Counted from the stretch's first letter, positions 7,532 to 15,493 are shown. The stretch is 36,399 nt of DNA from Glycomyces paridis (GCF_004912155.1 NZ_STGX01000014.1:134358-170756); one strand, 5' to 3'. Translations and numbers: made by a program. Notes: generated from the sequence alone by a model not told the origin.

Positions 7532-7651
7532 TCACGGGACCGTGCGCCGCCGCGGCCGGAGCATCCCGGCCGCCAGGACCACCACCCCGGCGACCGGCAC
7601 GACCAGCAGGCCGAACCGCAGGCTGGAGGCGTCGGCGACCACGGCGGGCCG
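7532..7651 (-). pseudogene. C-terminal remnant of an MFS transporter
   Basis: On the minus strand the last 39 codons before a TGA at 7532 read VVADASSLRFGLLVVPVAGV then VVLAAGMLRPRRR. This is a hydrophobic helix preceded by an A-D-x-S-S-L-R-F-G-L motif and followed by a basic tail, exactly the end of many MFS proteins. There is no upstream part: the frame is interrupted at the stop of the lipoprotein gene (7653). It is therefore probably what remains of a transporter after deletion. The adjacent intact MFS genes (6314 and 8934) end differently, so it is not a simple copy of their 3' ends. Confidence 0.5.
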
Positions 7652-7652
7652 T

Positions 7653-8237
7653 CTAGGGCTCCCCGGTCGCCAGGGCCGTCGCGATCGCCTCGGCCTCCTC
7701 GATGGTGCCGATCCCCTCGATCTGGTGGATGTCGTTGGGGCTCAGCTGCACACCCGTGGTGCGGTACAGCGCTCCGCCGACCATGATCGCCACGGTGCCG
7801 AAGCCGTCGGCGGTCGCCGCCTTCCATGCGTCGACGCCTTCGTCCTCGAACACCACGTAGACCGTCGGGATGCCGGCCGTCCCGTAGTCGAAGTCGACAT
7901 AGGACACCTGATCGCCGGTCACGAAGGCCGGCGCGAAGGTCGCCTCGTAGAGCACCCCGTCGAAGTTCGCGCACGCGGTCACCGGCTCGTCGGGTCCCGC
8001 GTCGGAGGCGGGGGCGGTGCCGCCGGTCTCCGGGTGCTTCGCGAGGCACCCCTCGGTGTCCTCGGCCCCTTCGGCGCTCTCGACGAGCCGGAACTCCAGG
8101 CGGGCGCCCTCCTCGACGTCCATGGCGGTGGTGCTGTCGGGCGGGGCGCTGCCGGCGCCGCCCTCGTCCTCGGCGGCGCAGGAGGTGAGCGCCGCGGCGG
8201 CGAGCAGGGCCGTCAGGAGCGCAGCGGGTCGCCGCAT
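7653..8237 (-). CDS. Lipoprotein with SecD P1-head-like domain
   Basis: A 194-residue lipoprotein. Residues 1-20 are a lipoprotein signal peptide (RRPAALLTALLAAAALTSC, lipobox LTSC, lipid on Cys 20 or so), then a Glu/Ala-rich linker. The remaining part resembles the SecD periplasmic P1 head: LEFRLV strand, GCLAKHPE/ACANF cysteine pair, YEATFAPAFVTGDQVSYVDF, VYVVFEDEGVDAWKAAT, VAIMVGGALYRTTGVQ and the closing ITG-like HQIEGIGTIEEAEAIATALATG. I chose the start at 8237, just before the signal; longer frames add a proline-rich segment. There are no SecD membrane helices, so it is a stand-alone outer-face copy. Function is unknown; it may be a substrate-binding or envelope sensor protein. Confidence 0.7.
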   Translation of the reverse strand: MRRPAALLTALLAAAALTSCAAEDEGGAGSAPPDSTTAMDVEEGARLEFRLVESAEGAEDTEGCLAKHPETGGTAPASDAGPDEPVTACANFDGVLYEATFAPAFVTGDQVSYVDFDYGTAGIPTVYVVFEDEGVDAWKAATADGFGTVAIMVGGALYRTTGVQLSPNDIHQIEGIGTIEEAEAIATALATGEP

Positions 8238-8289
8238 CGGGGCCGCCTTTCGTGGTGGGGGAGGGGCGGCCACCACGATAGGCCGCCGC

Positions 8290-8793
8290 TCAGCGTGCCT
8301 CGGCGGCGCCCGCGAGTTTCGCGAGGAGCGCCGCCAGCGACTCCCTCTCGCCCTCGTCGAGGCCGCCGAGGAGGCGCCGCTGGTTCGCCAGGTGGACGCC
8401 GATGAGTCTATCGGTGAGTCGTTTTCCCTTCGCGGTCAAGGCGATCCGCCTGCCGCGTGAGTCGTCCGCGGCGACCGACCTGGTGACCAGGCCCGCGGAT
8501 TCGAGGCGGTCGACGCGCTTGGTGATCGCCCCGGTCGTCACGAGGACGGTGCGGCTCAGCTCGCCCGCCGAGAGCGCGCAGGGCCCGCCGGAGCGGCGCA
8601 GGGCCGCGAGGACGTCGAAGTCGCCGTTGCCGAGGCCCGCTTCGGCGAACGGTCCGCGCAGTTCGCGGTCCCACGCATCGGTGAGCCGGAACATCCTGCC
8701 CACCACGAGCATCGGGGAGGGGTCCAGGTCGGGGCGCTCGCGCCTCCACTGGTCGGTCATCGCGGCAACGGCGTCGGTCGTCATGGGTTGCAT
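8290..8793 (-). CDS. MarR-family transcriptional regulator
   Basis: A 167-residue winged-helix repressor. LSAGELSRTVLVTTGAITKRVDRLESAGLVTRSVAADDSRGRRIALTAKG carries the recognition helix and the conserved D-x-R-G-R wing of MarR proteins; dimer helices flank it. Start choice is uncertain: ATG 8793 has GGAAG five bases upstream, while ATG 8784 lies seven bases behind a perfect TATAAT (8797-8792), which would make a leaderless mRNA; a still longer frame begins inside the operator at 8835. It is divergent from an MFS pump, and two palindromic sites occupy the shared promoter region, so it most likely represses the pump and itself. Confidence 0.9.
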   Translation of the reverse strand: MQPMTTDAVAAMTDQWRRERPDLDPSPMLVVGRMFRLTDAWDRELRGPFAEAGLGNGDFDVLAALRRSGGPCALSAGELSRTVLVTTGAITKRVDRLESAGLVTRSVAADDSRGRRIALTAKGKRLTDRLIGVHLANQRRLLGGLDEGERESLAALLAKLAGAAEAR

Positions 8794-8798
8794 TATAG

Positions 8799-8835
8799 CT
8801 TCCACGGAAGGTAATATGTCTTCCATGGAAGACAT
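8799..8835. promoter_or_regulatory. Tandem MarR operators over divergent promoters
   Basis: Site 1 is CTTCCACGGAAG (8799-8810); site 2 is the perfect 20-bp palindrome ATGTCTTCCATGGAAGACAT (8816-8835). Their shared CTTCC-GGAAG cores are centred 21 bp apart, two helical turns, as expected for two dimers on one DNA face. A TATAAT on the minus strand (8797-8792) and a TTGCAT-18-TAATAT pair on the plus strand (8788-8793 and 8812-8817) lie within or beside them. Confidence 0.85.
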
Positions 8836-8933
8836 CTCGGTGCCGACGCCGCGGGGCCCTTCGCCGACCTCAAGCGCCCCCGCCGCCCCCTCGACCTCCT
8901 CTTAAAGGCTCGACCCTTCCTCGGAGGAACCAC

Positions 8934-10136
8934 ATGCGCCGCAACGCCTCCGCCCGCCGGTTCTTCGCCGCCGGGCTCGTCGACGCCGTCGGCGACGGCA
9001 TCTATGTGCCCCTGACGATGCTCTTCGTCCACGCCCTCACCGGCCATTCCCTCACCGCGATCGGCACCGGCCTCACCCTCGCCGGACTCGGCGCGCTCGC
9101 CTCGATGCCCGCCGTCGGCGCCCTCATCGACCGCTACGGCGGGCGGCGCGTCTACATCGGCGCGCTCACCCTGCGCGCCACGGGCTTCGCGCTGTACCCG
9201 CTCGCCACCGGCTACCCGGCCTTCCTCGCCGTGGCCTTCACCGTCGCCGTCGCCATGTGGGCCTCCGCGCCCAGCCGCCACGCCCTCCTCGGCGACCTCG
9301 CCGACGGCGACGAACGCGATCGGCTCCTGGCGTGGGACCGCAGTCTCCGCAACGGCGGCATGGGATTCGGCGCCCTCGCCGCCGCCGGGATGCTCGCCCT
9401 CGACGGCGACGCCGGATACCTCCTCGCCGCGCTCGCGCTCGCCGCCGCCTTCGGACTCGCCGCCCTCCTGGTCGCGCTCGTCCCCGAGCCCGGTCGCGCC
9501 CCGGCGCCCCACCGTCCAACCGGATACCGCGAGGTCCTCGCCGACCGGCCCTACCTGCACCTCACCGCCGCGAACTTCCTCGTCTGCTTCGGGTACGTCA
9601 CCCAGGCCATCGCCCTGCCGGTGTACCTCACCCGCGACGTCGGCCTCCCCGGCGCCCTCGCCGGAGTCGTCTTCGCCGTCAACACCGCGCTCGTCGCCGC
9701 CCTCGGCGTCCCGGTCTCGCGCCTGATGAGCCGCGCCCGGCGCGGACGCGGCGCCGCCCTCGGCACCGGCGTCTTCGCACTCTCCTTCGCGGCCTTCGCG
9801 TTCCTGCCCGCCGTCGGCGGCGGCGTGTGGGCCGTCCTGGCCGTCGCCGCGGTCTACACCGCGGGCGAGCTCATCCACTCCGCGCCCGCCCAGCGCCTCT
9901 CGATCCAGGCCGCCCCGGACCACATGCGCGGCCGCTACCTCGCCGTCCACCAGCTCTCCTGGTCGCTGTGCCGCACCGTCGCCCCGATGGCCCTCGGCCT
10001 CCTCCTCGACGCCGGGACCTGGCAGCTGTGGGCGGTCCTCGCGGCCGTGGTCCTCGCCGGCGGCGCGATCCTCCTCCGCGTCGAGACGCGCCTCCCTGCC
10101 CATGTCGTCGGCGGCCGCGCGTCCGCGACCGTATGA
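8934..10136 (+). CDS. MFS transporter under MarR control
   Basis: A 400-residue, twelve-helix MFS protein. The helix 2-3 loop reads PAVGALIDRYGGRRVYI (motif A, with D and RR), and helices run regularly to the end; MSRARRGRGAALG is the central-to-C-half loop. GDGIYVPLTMLFVHALTG near the start is typical of actinobacterial MDR-type MFS pumps. The start at 8934 has GGAGG seven bases upstream. The predicted promoter is about 110 bp upstream, giving a leader that includes the second MarR site region; a 26-codon frame (8825-8905) lies in it. Substrate unknown. Confidence 0.9.
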   Translation: MRRNASARRFFAAGLVDAVGDGIYVPLTMLFVHALTGHSLTAIGTGLTLAGLGALASMPAVGALIDRYGGRRVYIGALTLRATGFALYPLATGYPAFLAVAFTVAVAMWASAPSRHALLGDLADGDERDRLLAWDRSLRNGGMGFGALAAAGMLALDGDAGYLLAALALAAAFGLAALLVALVPEPGRAPAPHRPTGYREVLADRPYLHLTAANFLVCFGYVTQAIALPVYLTRDVGLPGALAGVVFAVNTALVAALGVPVSRLMSRARRGRGAALGTGVFALSFAAFAFLPAVGGGVWAVLAVAAVYTAGELIHSAPAQRLSIQAAPDHMRGRYLAVHQLSWSLCRTVAPMALGLLLDAGTWQLWAVLAAVVLAGGAILLRVETRLPAHVVGGRASATV

Positions 10137-10141
10137 ACGAT

Positions 10142-10160
10142 CCGGCATCGGTGATGCCGG
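10142..10160. terminator. Hairpin after MFS gene
   Basis: CCGGCATC and GATGCCGG pair perfectly over 8 bp around a GGT loop, 5 bp after the MFS stop. No T-run follows. Confidence 0.5.
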
Positions 10161-10238
10161 TGCGGCACAGGGCACCGCAGCGTCGCCGAGCGCTGACGCC
10201 GTGTACCGACGCGCGCGCGAAACGGGCGTAACCTGACC

Positions 10239-10263
10239 TCAGGGCCGTACACCACCGCCCTGA
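10239..10263 (+). promoter_or_regulatory. Stem-loop in leader of S8 peptidase
   Basis: TCAGGGC (10239-10245) and GCCCTGA (10257-10263) form a 7-bp stem with an 11-base loop, 33 bp before the protease ATG. A TAACCT -10-like box at 10229-10234 would put the 5' end of the mRNA at or next to the stem, so it could stabilise the message or hide an operator. Evidence is structural only. Confidence 0.3.
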
Positions 10264-10296
10264 CAGGACAGCCACCCCCTCCGGAAGAAGGCCGCC

Positions 10297-12726
10297 ATGT
10301 CCAAGATCCTCGTGACGCTGCGCCGCTCCGAAGACCGCGACGCGGTCCGCGACTCCGGCGTCGAAGTCCTCGCCGAATACCCCGACACCCTCCTGGTCAC
10401 CGGCACCGCCCGCCAGGCCCGCGCCCTCACCGAACAGGGCGTCGAGACCGCACCCCTGCCCGAGCAGCCCGTCCAGACCGCCGGAGCCACCTTCGCCTTC
10501 GCCGCCGCCGTCTCCGCGCAAGAATCCCTCACCCTCGCCCCCGAACCCGGCCGCACCGCCTACTACCTCGTCAAACTCGTCGGACCGCCCACCGCGGACT
10601 GGCTCGCCGAACTCGACGAGGCCGGAGCCGCCGTCCACGGCAGCCTCTCCGGCTTCACCCTCCTCGCCGGCATCCTCCCCGAACGCGTCCCCGCCGTCCA
10701 GGCCCTCCCGCGCGTCGAAGAGGTCACCCCCTACCGGCCCGCCATGAAGGTCTCCCCGAAGTTCCAGCCCGCCCGCCGCCGCGACCTCGACGCCGCCGCG
10801 CTCGCCGCCGTCGACCCCGACGCCTTCGCCACCGACGGCCTCCAGATGGTCGAGATCGCCGTCTTCCCCGGCGAGGACACCGCCCCGCTCACGCGCCTCG
10901 TCCGCGACTCCGGCGGCACCGTCCTGACGAACCTTCCCAAGTCCATCGTCGCCAGCGTTCCCCGCACCCTCATCGCCGAACTCGCCGACCTCCAAGGCGT
11001 GCAGTCGATCGTGCCCTACGCCTTCTCCCGCACCAGCAACGACCGCGCCGCCGCCGTCATGGGCGTTCCGGCCGACCACGCCTTCGCCGGGACCACCCTC
11101 ACCGGCGCGGGCCAGATCGTCGCCGTCGCCGACTCCGGCCTCGACAACGGCGACCCCGAGACCGTCCACCCCGACGTGCGCGGCCGCATCGCCGGACTCA
11201 CCTCCTGGCCCACCCGCGACGTCCTCGCCCCCTTCACCAACGACCCCGCCGAACACGACGACGGCCCCGCCGACGTCGACTCCGGCCACGGCACCCACGT
11301 CACCGGGTCCGTCCTCGGCTCCGGCGCCGCCGCCCGCCACGCGGGCGCCGCCCCCGCCCCCACCGGCATCGCCCCCGAAGCCCGCGTGTTCTTCCAGTCC
11401 CTCAACCAGCGCGTGCGCTGGCGCACCCGCGCCGAACTCGCCGCATCGGGCCTCCAGCCCTTCACCTTCCCCTGGCCCCCGCCCGAATCCGGCCTCTACG
11501 GCATCCCCGGCGACATCGGCGAACTCTTCGCCGAGGCCTACGCCGCCGGCGCCCGCGTCCACACCAACTCCTGGGGTGCCCCCCTCGCCGGCGAGTACGG
11601 CCAGAACGCCCGCGCCGTCGACGCCTTCACCTGGAACCACCCCGACATGCTCGTGCTCTTCGCCGCCGGCAACGACGGCGAGGACGCCGACGCCGACGGC
11701 CTCATCGACCCCGACTCCATGGGCTCGCCCGGCACCGCCAAGAACTGCCTCACCGTGGGCGCCACCGAGAACGACCGCCCCTCGGGCTCCGACCCCGCCC
11801 CCGGACTCGACCGCGACTGGAGCCAGTGGAGCGCCTACCCCAAACTCGGCGAGGCCGGACACGTCTCCGACGACCCCGACGGCATGGCCGCCTTCTCCTC
11901 CCGCGGCCCCACCGACGACCTCCGCATCAAACCCGACGTCGTCGCCCCAGGCACCAACGTCCTCTCCATGCTCTCCTCGGTCTACGGCGGCGACGGCGAA
12001 CCCCTCTGGGGCCGCCTCCCCGAAGGCCACCCGCTCCGCGACCGCTACTGCTGGAGCGGCGGCACGAGCATGGCCACCCCGCTCGTCGCCGGGGCCGCCG
12101 CACTCGTGCGCCAGCACCTGGTCGCCCACGGCCACAAGGAGGACGGACGCCGCCCCTCCGGCGCGCTCCTCAAAGCCCTCCTCGTCAACGGCGCCGTCGC
12201 CATCCCCGGCCAGTACCCCGGCGAGATCCCGCCCGGCCCCAACTCCGTCAGCGGCTTCGGCCGCGTCGACGTCGCCCGCAGCGTCGGCGCCGCCCCCGTC
12301 TGCCGCACCCGCTTCGCCGACGCCCCCGAACACGCCGTCGCCACCGGCGAGATCCGCACCTACCGCATCGAGGCCGCCGACCACGCGCTCCCGCTCAAGA
12401 TCACCCTCGCCTGGACCGACGCGCCCGCCCTCGAAGGACTCGGCGGCCTCGTCAACGAGCTGTACCTCCAGCTCGAGACCCCCTCGGGCGCGATCGTCAA
12501 CTGGGACGCCAACCCGCCCACCCGCGTCACCAACAACGTCCAGCAGATCACCGTGGACGCCCCCGAGGACGGCGTCTACACCGTCCGCGTCCGCGGCGTC
12601 TCCGTCACCGAGCACTCGCCCGGCGCCGCACCCGGGCTGCGCCAGGACTTCGCGCTCGCCGTCGCGAACGCGATGGCCGAAGGCGTCGACGACGTCCCGA
12701 TCTCCTCCATGCGCCCCTCCAACTGA
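10297..12726 (+). CDS. S8 (subtilisin-like) serine peptidase without signal peptide
   Basis: An 809-residue subtilase. The catalytic triad is visible: Asp279 in VAVADSGLDNG, His331 in DSGHGTHVTGS, Ser591 in GGTSMATPLVAGAAALV; the oxyanion asparagine is Asn459 in FAAGNDG. About 250 residues precede the catalytic core and include two fervidolysin/propeptide-like stretches (AYYLVKLVGPPTADWLAEL; VEIAVFPGEDTAPLTRL). About 140 C-terminal residues (VATGEIRTYRIEAADHALPL to VYTVRVRGVSV) look like a beta-sandwich similar to PPC/P-domains of KP-43-type proteases. No signal peptide, Tat motif or membrane helix exists at the N-terminus (MSKILVTLRRSEDRDAVRD), so it is cytosolic or leaves by another route. 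The start is supported by a GGAAGAAGG about six bases upstream. Confidence 0.93.
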   Translation: MSKILVTLRRSEDRDAVRDSGVEVLAEYPDTLLVTGTARQARALTEQGVETAPLPEQPVQTAGATFAFAAAVSAQESLTLAPEPGRTAYYLVKLVGPPTADWLAELDEAGAAVHGSLSGFTLLAGILPERVPAVQALPRVEEVTPYRPAMKVSPKFQPARRRDLDAAALAAVDPDAFATDGLQMVEIAVFPGEDTAPLTRLVRDSGGTVLTNLPKSIVASVPRTLIAELADLQGVQSIVPYAFSRTSNDRAAAVMGVPADHAFAGTTLTGAGQIVAVADSGLDNGDPETVHPDVRGRIAGLTSWPTRDVLAPFTNDPAEHDDGPADVDSGHGTHVTGSVLGSGAAARHAGAAPAPTGIAPEARVFFQSLNQRVRWRTRAELAASGLQPFTFPWPPPESGLYGIPGDIGELFAEAYAAGARVHTNSWGAPLAGEYGQNARAVDAFTWNHPDMLVLFAAGNDGEDADADGLIDPDSMGSPGTAKNCLTVGATENDRPSGSDPAPGLDRDWSQWSAYPKLGEAGHVSDDPDGMAAFSSRGPTDDLRIKPDVVAPGTNVLSMLSSVYGGDGEPLWGRLPEGHPLRDRYCWSGGTSMATPLVAGAAALVRQHLVAHGHKEDGRRPSGALLKALLVNGAVAIPGQYPGEIPPGPNSVSGFGRVDVARSVGAAPVCRTRFADAPEHAVATGEIRTYRIEAADHALPLKITLAWTDAPALEGLGGLVNELYLQLETPSGAIVNWDANPPTRVTNNVQQITVDAPEDGVYTVRVRGVSVTEHSPGAAPGLRQDFALAVANAMAEGVDDVPISSMRPSN

Positions 12727-12742
12727 CCGGCGCGATAACCGA

Positions 12743-12771
12743 TTGCCCCGAGCGCTCCCGGTCCATAGGCT
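12743..12771 (+). promoter_or_regulatory. Promoter of a leaderless methyltransferase mRNA
   Basis: TTGCCC (12743-12748), a 17-bp spacer and TAGGCT (12766-12771) lie six bases before the ATG at 12778, so the transcript should begin at or one base from the ATG. Confidence 0.65.
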
Positions 12772-12777
12772 CGCCAC

Positions 12778-13578
12778 ATGGACTGGGTCGAGGACTTCTA
12801 CTCCCGCACCGGCGCCTGGTGGGCCGAGGCCGAATCCGGTGTGGGCGAACGCGACCGAGGCCGCGTCGAACGCCTGCACCGCCTCCGCGGCGCCGCGCCC
12901 GGACGCGTCCTCGAACTCGGGTGCGGCTACGGCGGCACCGCCGCCGCGCTGGCCGAGGCCGGGCACCGCGTCGTCGGCGTCGAGCTCTCCGGCCGCGCCG
13001 AGCAGGCCTTCGAGCACGCCGAGCGCCTCGGCCCCGACCGGCTGCGGATCGTGCGCGGCGACTTCTACGAGGTCGACCTGGACGGCCGCTTCGACGCGGT
13101 CGTGTACTGGAACGGCTTCGGCATCGGCTCGGACGCCGACCAGCGGCGCCTGCTGCGCCGCGTCGCCGATTGGCTCGCGCCGGGCGGCACGGCCCTCGTG
13201 GACGTGTTCAACCCGCTGGTGTGGGCCGGATGGAACGGCGACCTGGACCACCTGGAGGCCCGTCCCGAGGACGGCTACCGGCACGAGCTGCGCCAGCGCG
13301 TCGTGTACGACCCGGTCGCCAACGTCGCGCACGACACCTGGTGGGACACCGCCGATCCGGACCGGAAGATCACCCAGCGCCTCCGCTGCTACAGCCCCGC
13401 CGACCTGCGGCTGCTCCTGGAGGGCACGGGCCTGCGCCTCGGCGGCATCCTCGCGGGGGACGAGGCGATCGACATCGACGCCGAGCACGGCGGACACGCC
13501 GCCCTCCTGAGCGGGCACCACGAGTACCTCGCGGTGCTCACACCGTCGACAGAGGACGGTCCTTCAGCAGCTTCCTGA
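12778..13578 (+). CDS. Class I SAM-dependent methyltransferase
   Basis: A 266-residue Rossmann methyltransferase. Motif I is VLELGCGYGGTAAALA (about residues 42-57), the acidic SAM ribose-binding residue is in VVGVELSG, motif II region RIVRGDFYEVD and motif IV FDAVVYWNGFGIGSDA follow; LRRVADWLAPGGTALVDVFNP is motif VI. The C-terminal segment adds a substrate-side beta region. The acceptor cannot be read from sequence. There is no ribosome site and a -10 box lies six bases upstream (leaderless). Its 3' end overlaps the convergent FAD monooxygenase gene by 41 bp, so transcripts of the two are antisense at their ends. Confidence 0.88.
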   Translation: MDWVEDFYSRTGAWWAEAESGVGERDRGRVERLHRLRGAAPGRVLELGCGYGGTAAALAEAGHRVVGVELSGRAEQAFEHAERLGPDRLRIVRGDFYEVDLDGRFDAVVYWNGFGIGSDADQRRLLRRVADWLAPGGTALVDVFNPLVWAGWNGDLDHLEARPEDGYRHELRQRVVYDPVANVAHDTWWDTADPDRKITQRLRCYSPADLRLLLEGTGLRLGGILAGDEAIDIDAEHGGHAALLSGHHEYLAVLTPSTEDGPSAAS

Positions 13579-14749
13579 TGGGCCCGAGCGCCACCCGGAG
13601 CGGGACGAGACGGGTCGCCGCGTCCCGGACCGCGGCGGCGAACGTACCGGTGTTGAACATGAGCGGCGCTAGCTGACGCGAGTTGTCCTGCGCCGCCTCC
13701 ACCCGCGGGCGCTGTGCCCGTTCGAACGCCTCCAGCGCCGCACGCACGCCCGCGGGCTCGCAGTCGCCGACCGCCTGCGCGAGCGCCCACGCCGACTCCA
13801 TCGCCATGCCCGCGCCGATCCCGGCGGTCGGCAGGAACCCGGCCGCGGCGTCGCCCACGAGGACCGTGCGCCCCGAGGACCATGCGGCGCAACGGCGGTC
13901 GGTGAGGCTCCAGTAGTAGGAGCGGCGCCCGTCCACCGCCTCGGCGAGGACGCGGGCGATGCGCCCGCCCGGATCGGGGGCCGCCTCGCGCAGCCGCTCG
14001 ACCAGCGCGCCGAGGCCCGCCGCGGCCTCGTCGGCGCCGCGCGGGGCGCAGAGGATGACGCCGAGGCGGCCCTTGACCGGGTAGGTCCCGGCGAACATGC
14101 CCGCGGCCCACAGCTCCTCGCCGAGGTCGGCGTCCGCGTCCGGCTCGGCCCACACCACCCAGCCGCCCCAGCCGGTGTCATAGGCGCTCACCGACTCCGG
14201 CGGGAGCACGAGTGCCCTTGTGGCGGAATGGAGTCCGTCGGCGGCTATGACGAGGTCGAACTCGGCGGTCACGGCGGTGCCGTCCTCGTCGAGCGTCACG
14301 CGGGCGGCCTCGGGGCCCTCCTCGATCGCGGTGACGGTGGTGCGGTGCGCGACCGGCCCGCCGTGCGAGGCGAGGACGGCGAGGAGTTCGCCGCGGCCGA
14401 TGCCGCGGTAGTCGCCGTAGGCCGACATGAGGGCCTCCAGCGAGTACTCGCGGACGACGGCGCCGTGGCGCCCGCGGATGCGATAGCGGTCCATGGGGAC
14501 GCTGGCCGCGCGGTAGGCGTCGGTGAGGCCGAGCCCGGCGAAGACCTGGTCGACCAGCGGCATGAGCGCGAGCATGTACCCGCACGGCGCATCGGGCCCG
14601 CCCTTCTCGGCGAGGACCGGGTGGAGGCCGCGGGCTCGCAGCGCCTGGGCCGCGGTGAGCCCGGCGGCGCCCGCGCCGACGACGAGGACCCGGAGGCGGT
14701 CGCGTGCGGCCGCGTCGATCTGGGCGTGCAGGGGGACTGGCTGGAGCAT
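13538..14749 (-). CDS. FAD-dependent monooxygenase (PHBH-type)
   Basis: A 403-residue group A flavoprotein. RVLVVGAGAAGLTAAQALRA is the dinucleotide GxGxxG site, FDLVIAADGLHSATRALVL the DG motif that contacts both FAD and NAD(P)H, and TVLVGDAAAGFLPTAGIGAGMAMESA the GD motif for the FAD ribityl chain. Such enzymes hydroxylate aromatic or polyketide substrates or tetracycline-like antibiotics. I chose the ATG at 14749 because GGAGAG precedes it; the frame is open to 14782 inside the operator. It is divergent from a TetR repressor with two matching operators between, so expression probably depends on a ligand that may be its substrate. Confidence 0.9.
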   Translation of the reverse strand: MLQPVPLHAQIDAAARDRLRVLVVGAGAAGLTAAQALRARGLHPVLAEKGGPDAPCGYMLALMPLVDQVFAGLGLTDAYRAASVPMDRYRIRGRHGAVVREYSLEALMSAYGDYRGIGRGELLAVLASHGGPVAHRTTVTAIEEGPEAARVTLDEDGTAVTAEFDLVIAADGLHSATRALVLPPESVSAYDTGWGGWVVWAEPDADADLGEELWAAGMFAGTYPVKGRLGVILCAPRGADEAAAGLGALVERLREAAPDPGGRIARVLAEAVDGRRSYYWSLTDRRCAAWSSGRTVLVGDAAAGFLPTAGIGAGMAMESAWALAQAVGDCEPAGVRAALEAFERAQRPRVEAAQDNSRQLAPLMFNTGTFAAAVRDAATRLVPLRVALGPIRKLLKDRPLSTV

Positions 14750-14765
14750 GGCCTCTCCGATCGTT

Positions 14766-14816
14766 TGGACCACCTGGTCCACTCCACCGTAACACGGTTG
14801 TGGACCACCCGGTCCA
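14766..14816. promoter_or_regulatory. Paired TetR operators
   Basis: TGGACCA-CC-TGGTCCA (14766-14781) is a perfect palindrome; TGGACCA-CC-CGGTCCA (14801-14816) has one mismatch. Centres are 35 bp apart. The sites fill the space between the FAD monooxygenase and tetR starts and overlap the tetR promoter region (TAGGCT at 14826-14831). Confidence 0.85.
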
Positions 14817-14838
14817 ATCGCTTGCTAGGCTGGGGCCC

Positions 14839-15441
14839 ATGACCGTCCGCGAAACCGGAGCCCTGCCGCCCGAACGGCGTCGCGACCTCCTGGCGACCGC
14901 CGCCGAGGAGTTCGCCGCCGCCGGGTACGAACGCGCCTCCCTCAACCGCGTCATCAAGGCCCGGGGGATGAGCAAGAGCTCCTTCTACCACTACTTCGAC
15001 TCCAAGGAGGCCCTGTTCGACGCGGTCGTGGCCGACCTCGGCACAGGTGCGGCGGCGGCGCTCGGCACGCCCGACCCGGAGGCGTTCGCCGACGAAGGCT
15101 TCTGGGACGGTCTCGCCGCGCTCGCGGGCCGACTCGCCGCCGACGAGGACCTCCGGCTGCTCGGCCGCCTCTTCTACCTCCCCGACGCTCCGACCGGCGG
15201 CGCGCTGGCCGCCACGAGAGCGGCGGTCGAGGACTGGATCTACCGCGCCCTGAAGGCGGGCCGCGCGGCCGGAGCCGTCGGCGACGACCTCCCGGTGGCG
15301 CTCCAACGCCACCTGCTCAAGGCGGTGCTGTGGGCCATGGACGAATGGTCGATCGCCCACGCGGAGAGCATGAGCGAGGACGAACAGCGAGCGCTCGCGA
15401 CGGCGCAACTCGAAGCGCTCCGGCGCCTCCTCGCGGGCTGA
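14839..15441 (+). CDS. TetR-family transcriptional regulator
   Basis: A 200-residue regulator. The N-terminal HTH is clear: LLATAAEEFAAAGYERASLNRVIKARGMSKSSFYHYFDSKEALF (residues about 18-60), then a helical ligand domain. I chose the ATG at 14839: TAGGCT ends seven bases before it and there is no ribosome site, so the message is probably leaderless. It is divergent from the FAD monooxygenase and likely represses both genes through the TGGACCA operators. An inverted repeat at 15494-15539 follows the gene and might end its transcript. Confidence 0.92.
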   Translation: MTVRETGALPPERRRDLLATAAEEFAAAGYERASLNRVIKARGMSKSSFYHYFDSKEALFDAVVADLGTGAAAALGTPDPEAFADEGFWDGLAALAGRLAADEDLRLLGRLFYLPDAPTGGALAATRAAVEDWIYRALKAGRAAGAVGDDLPVALQRHLLKAVLWAMDEWSIAHAESMSEDEQRALATAQLEALRRLLAG

Positions 15442-15493
15442 CCACTACCGGCGCGAGGCCCCCGGGCCCGGCTCGATCCTGCCGTGCCGCCTG

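Noticed and set aside
8825..8905. 26-codon leader ORF before the MFS gene as a confirmed gene
   Set aside because: It starts inside the MarR operator palindrome and is Pro/Ser/Thr-rich; left as a possibility in the findings only.
9871..13521. Open frame of over 1,200 codons on the minus strand opposite the S8 peptidase and methyltransferase
   Set aside because: Its composition (Gly/Asp/Val/Ala-rich, no domain pattern) is that of an antisense shadow of high-GC genes; the plus-strand genes have complete catalytic motifs.
12778..15441. Methyltransferase, FAD monooxygenase and TetR as a secondary-metabolite cluster
   Set aside because: No synthase, carrier protein or other scaffold enzyme is present; genes are convergent or divergent rather than in an operon.
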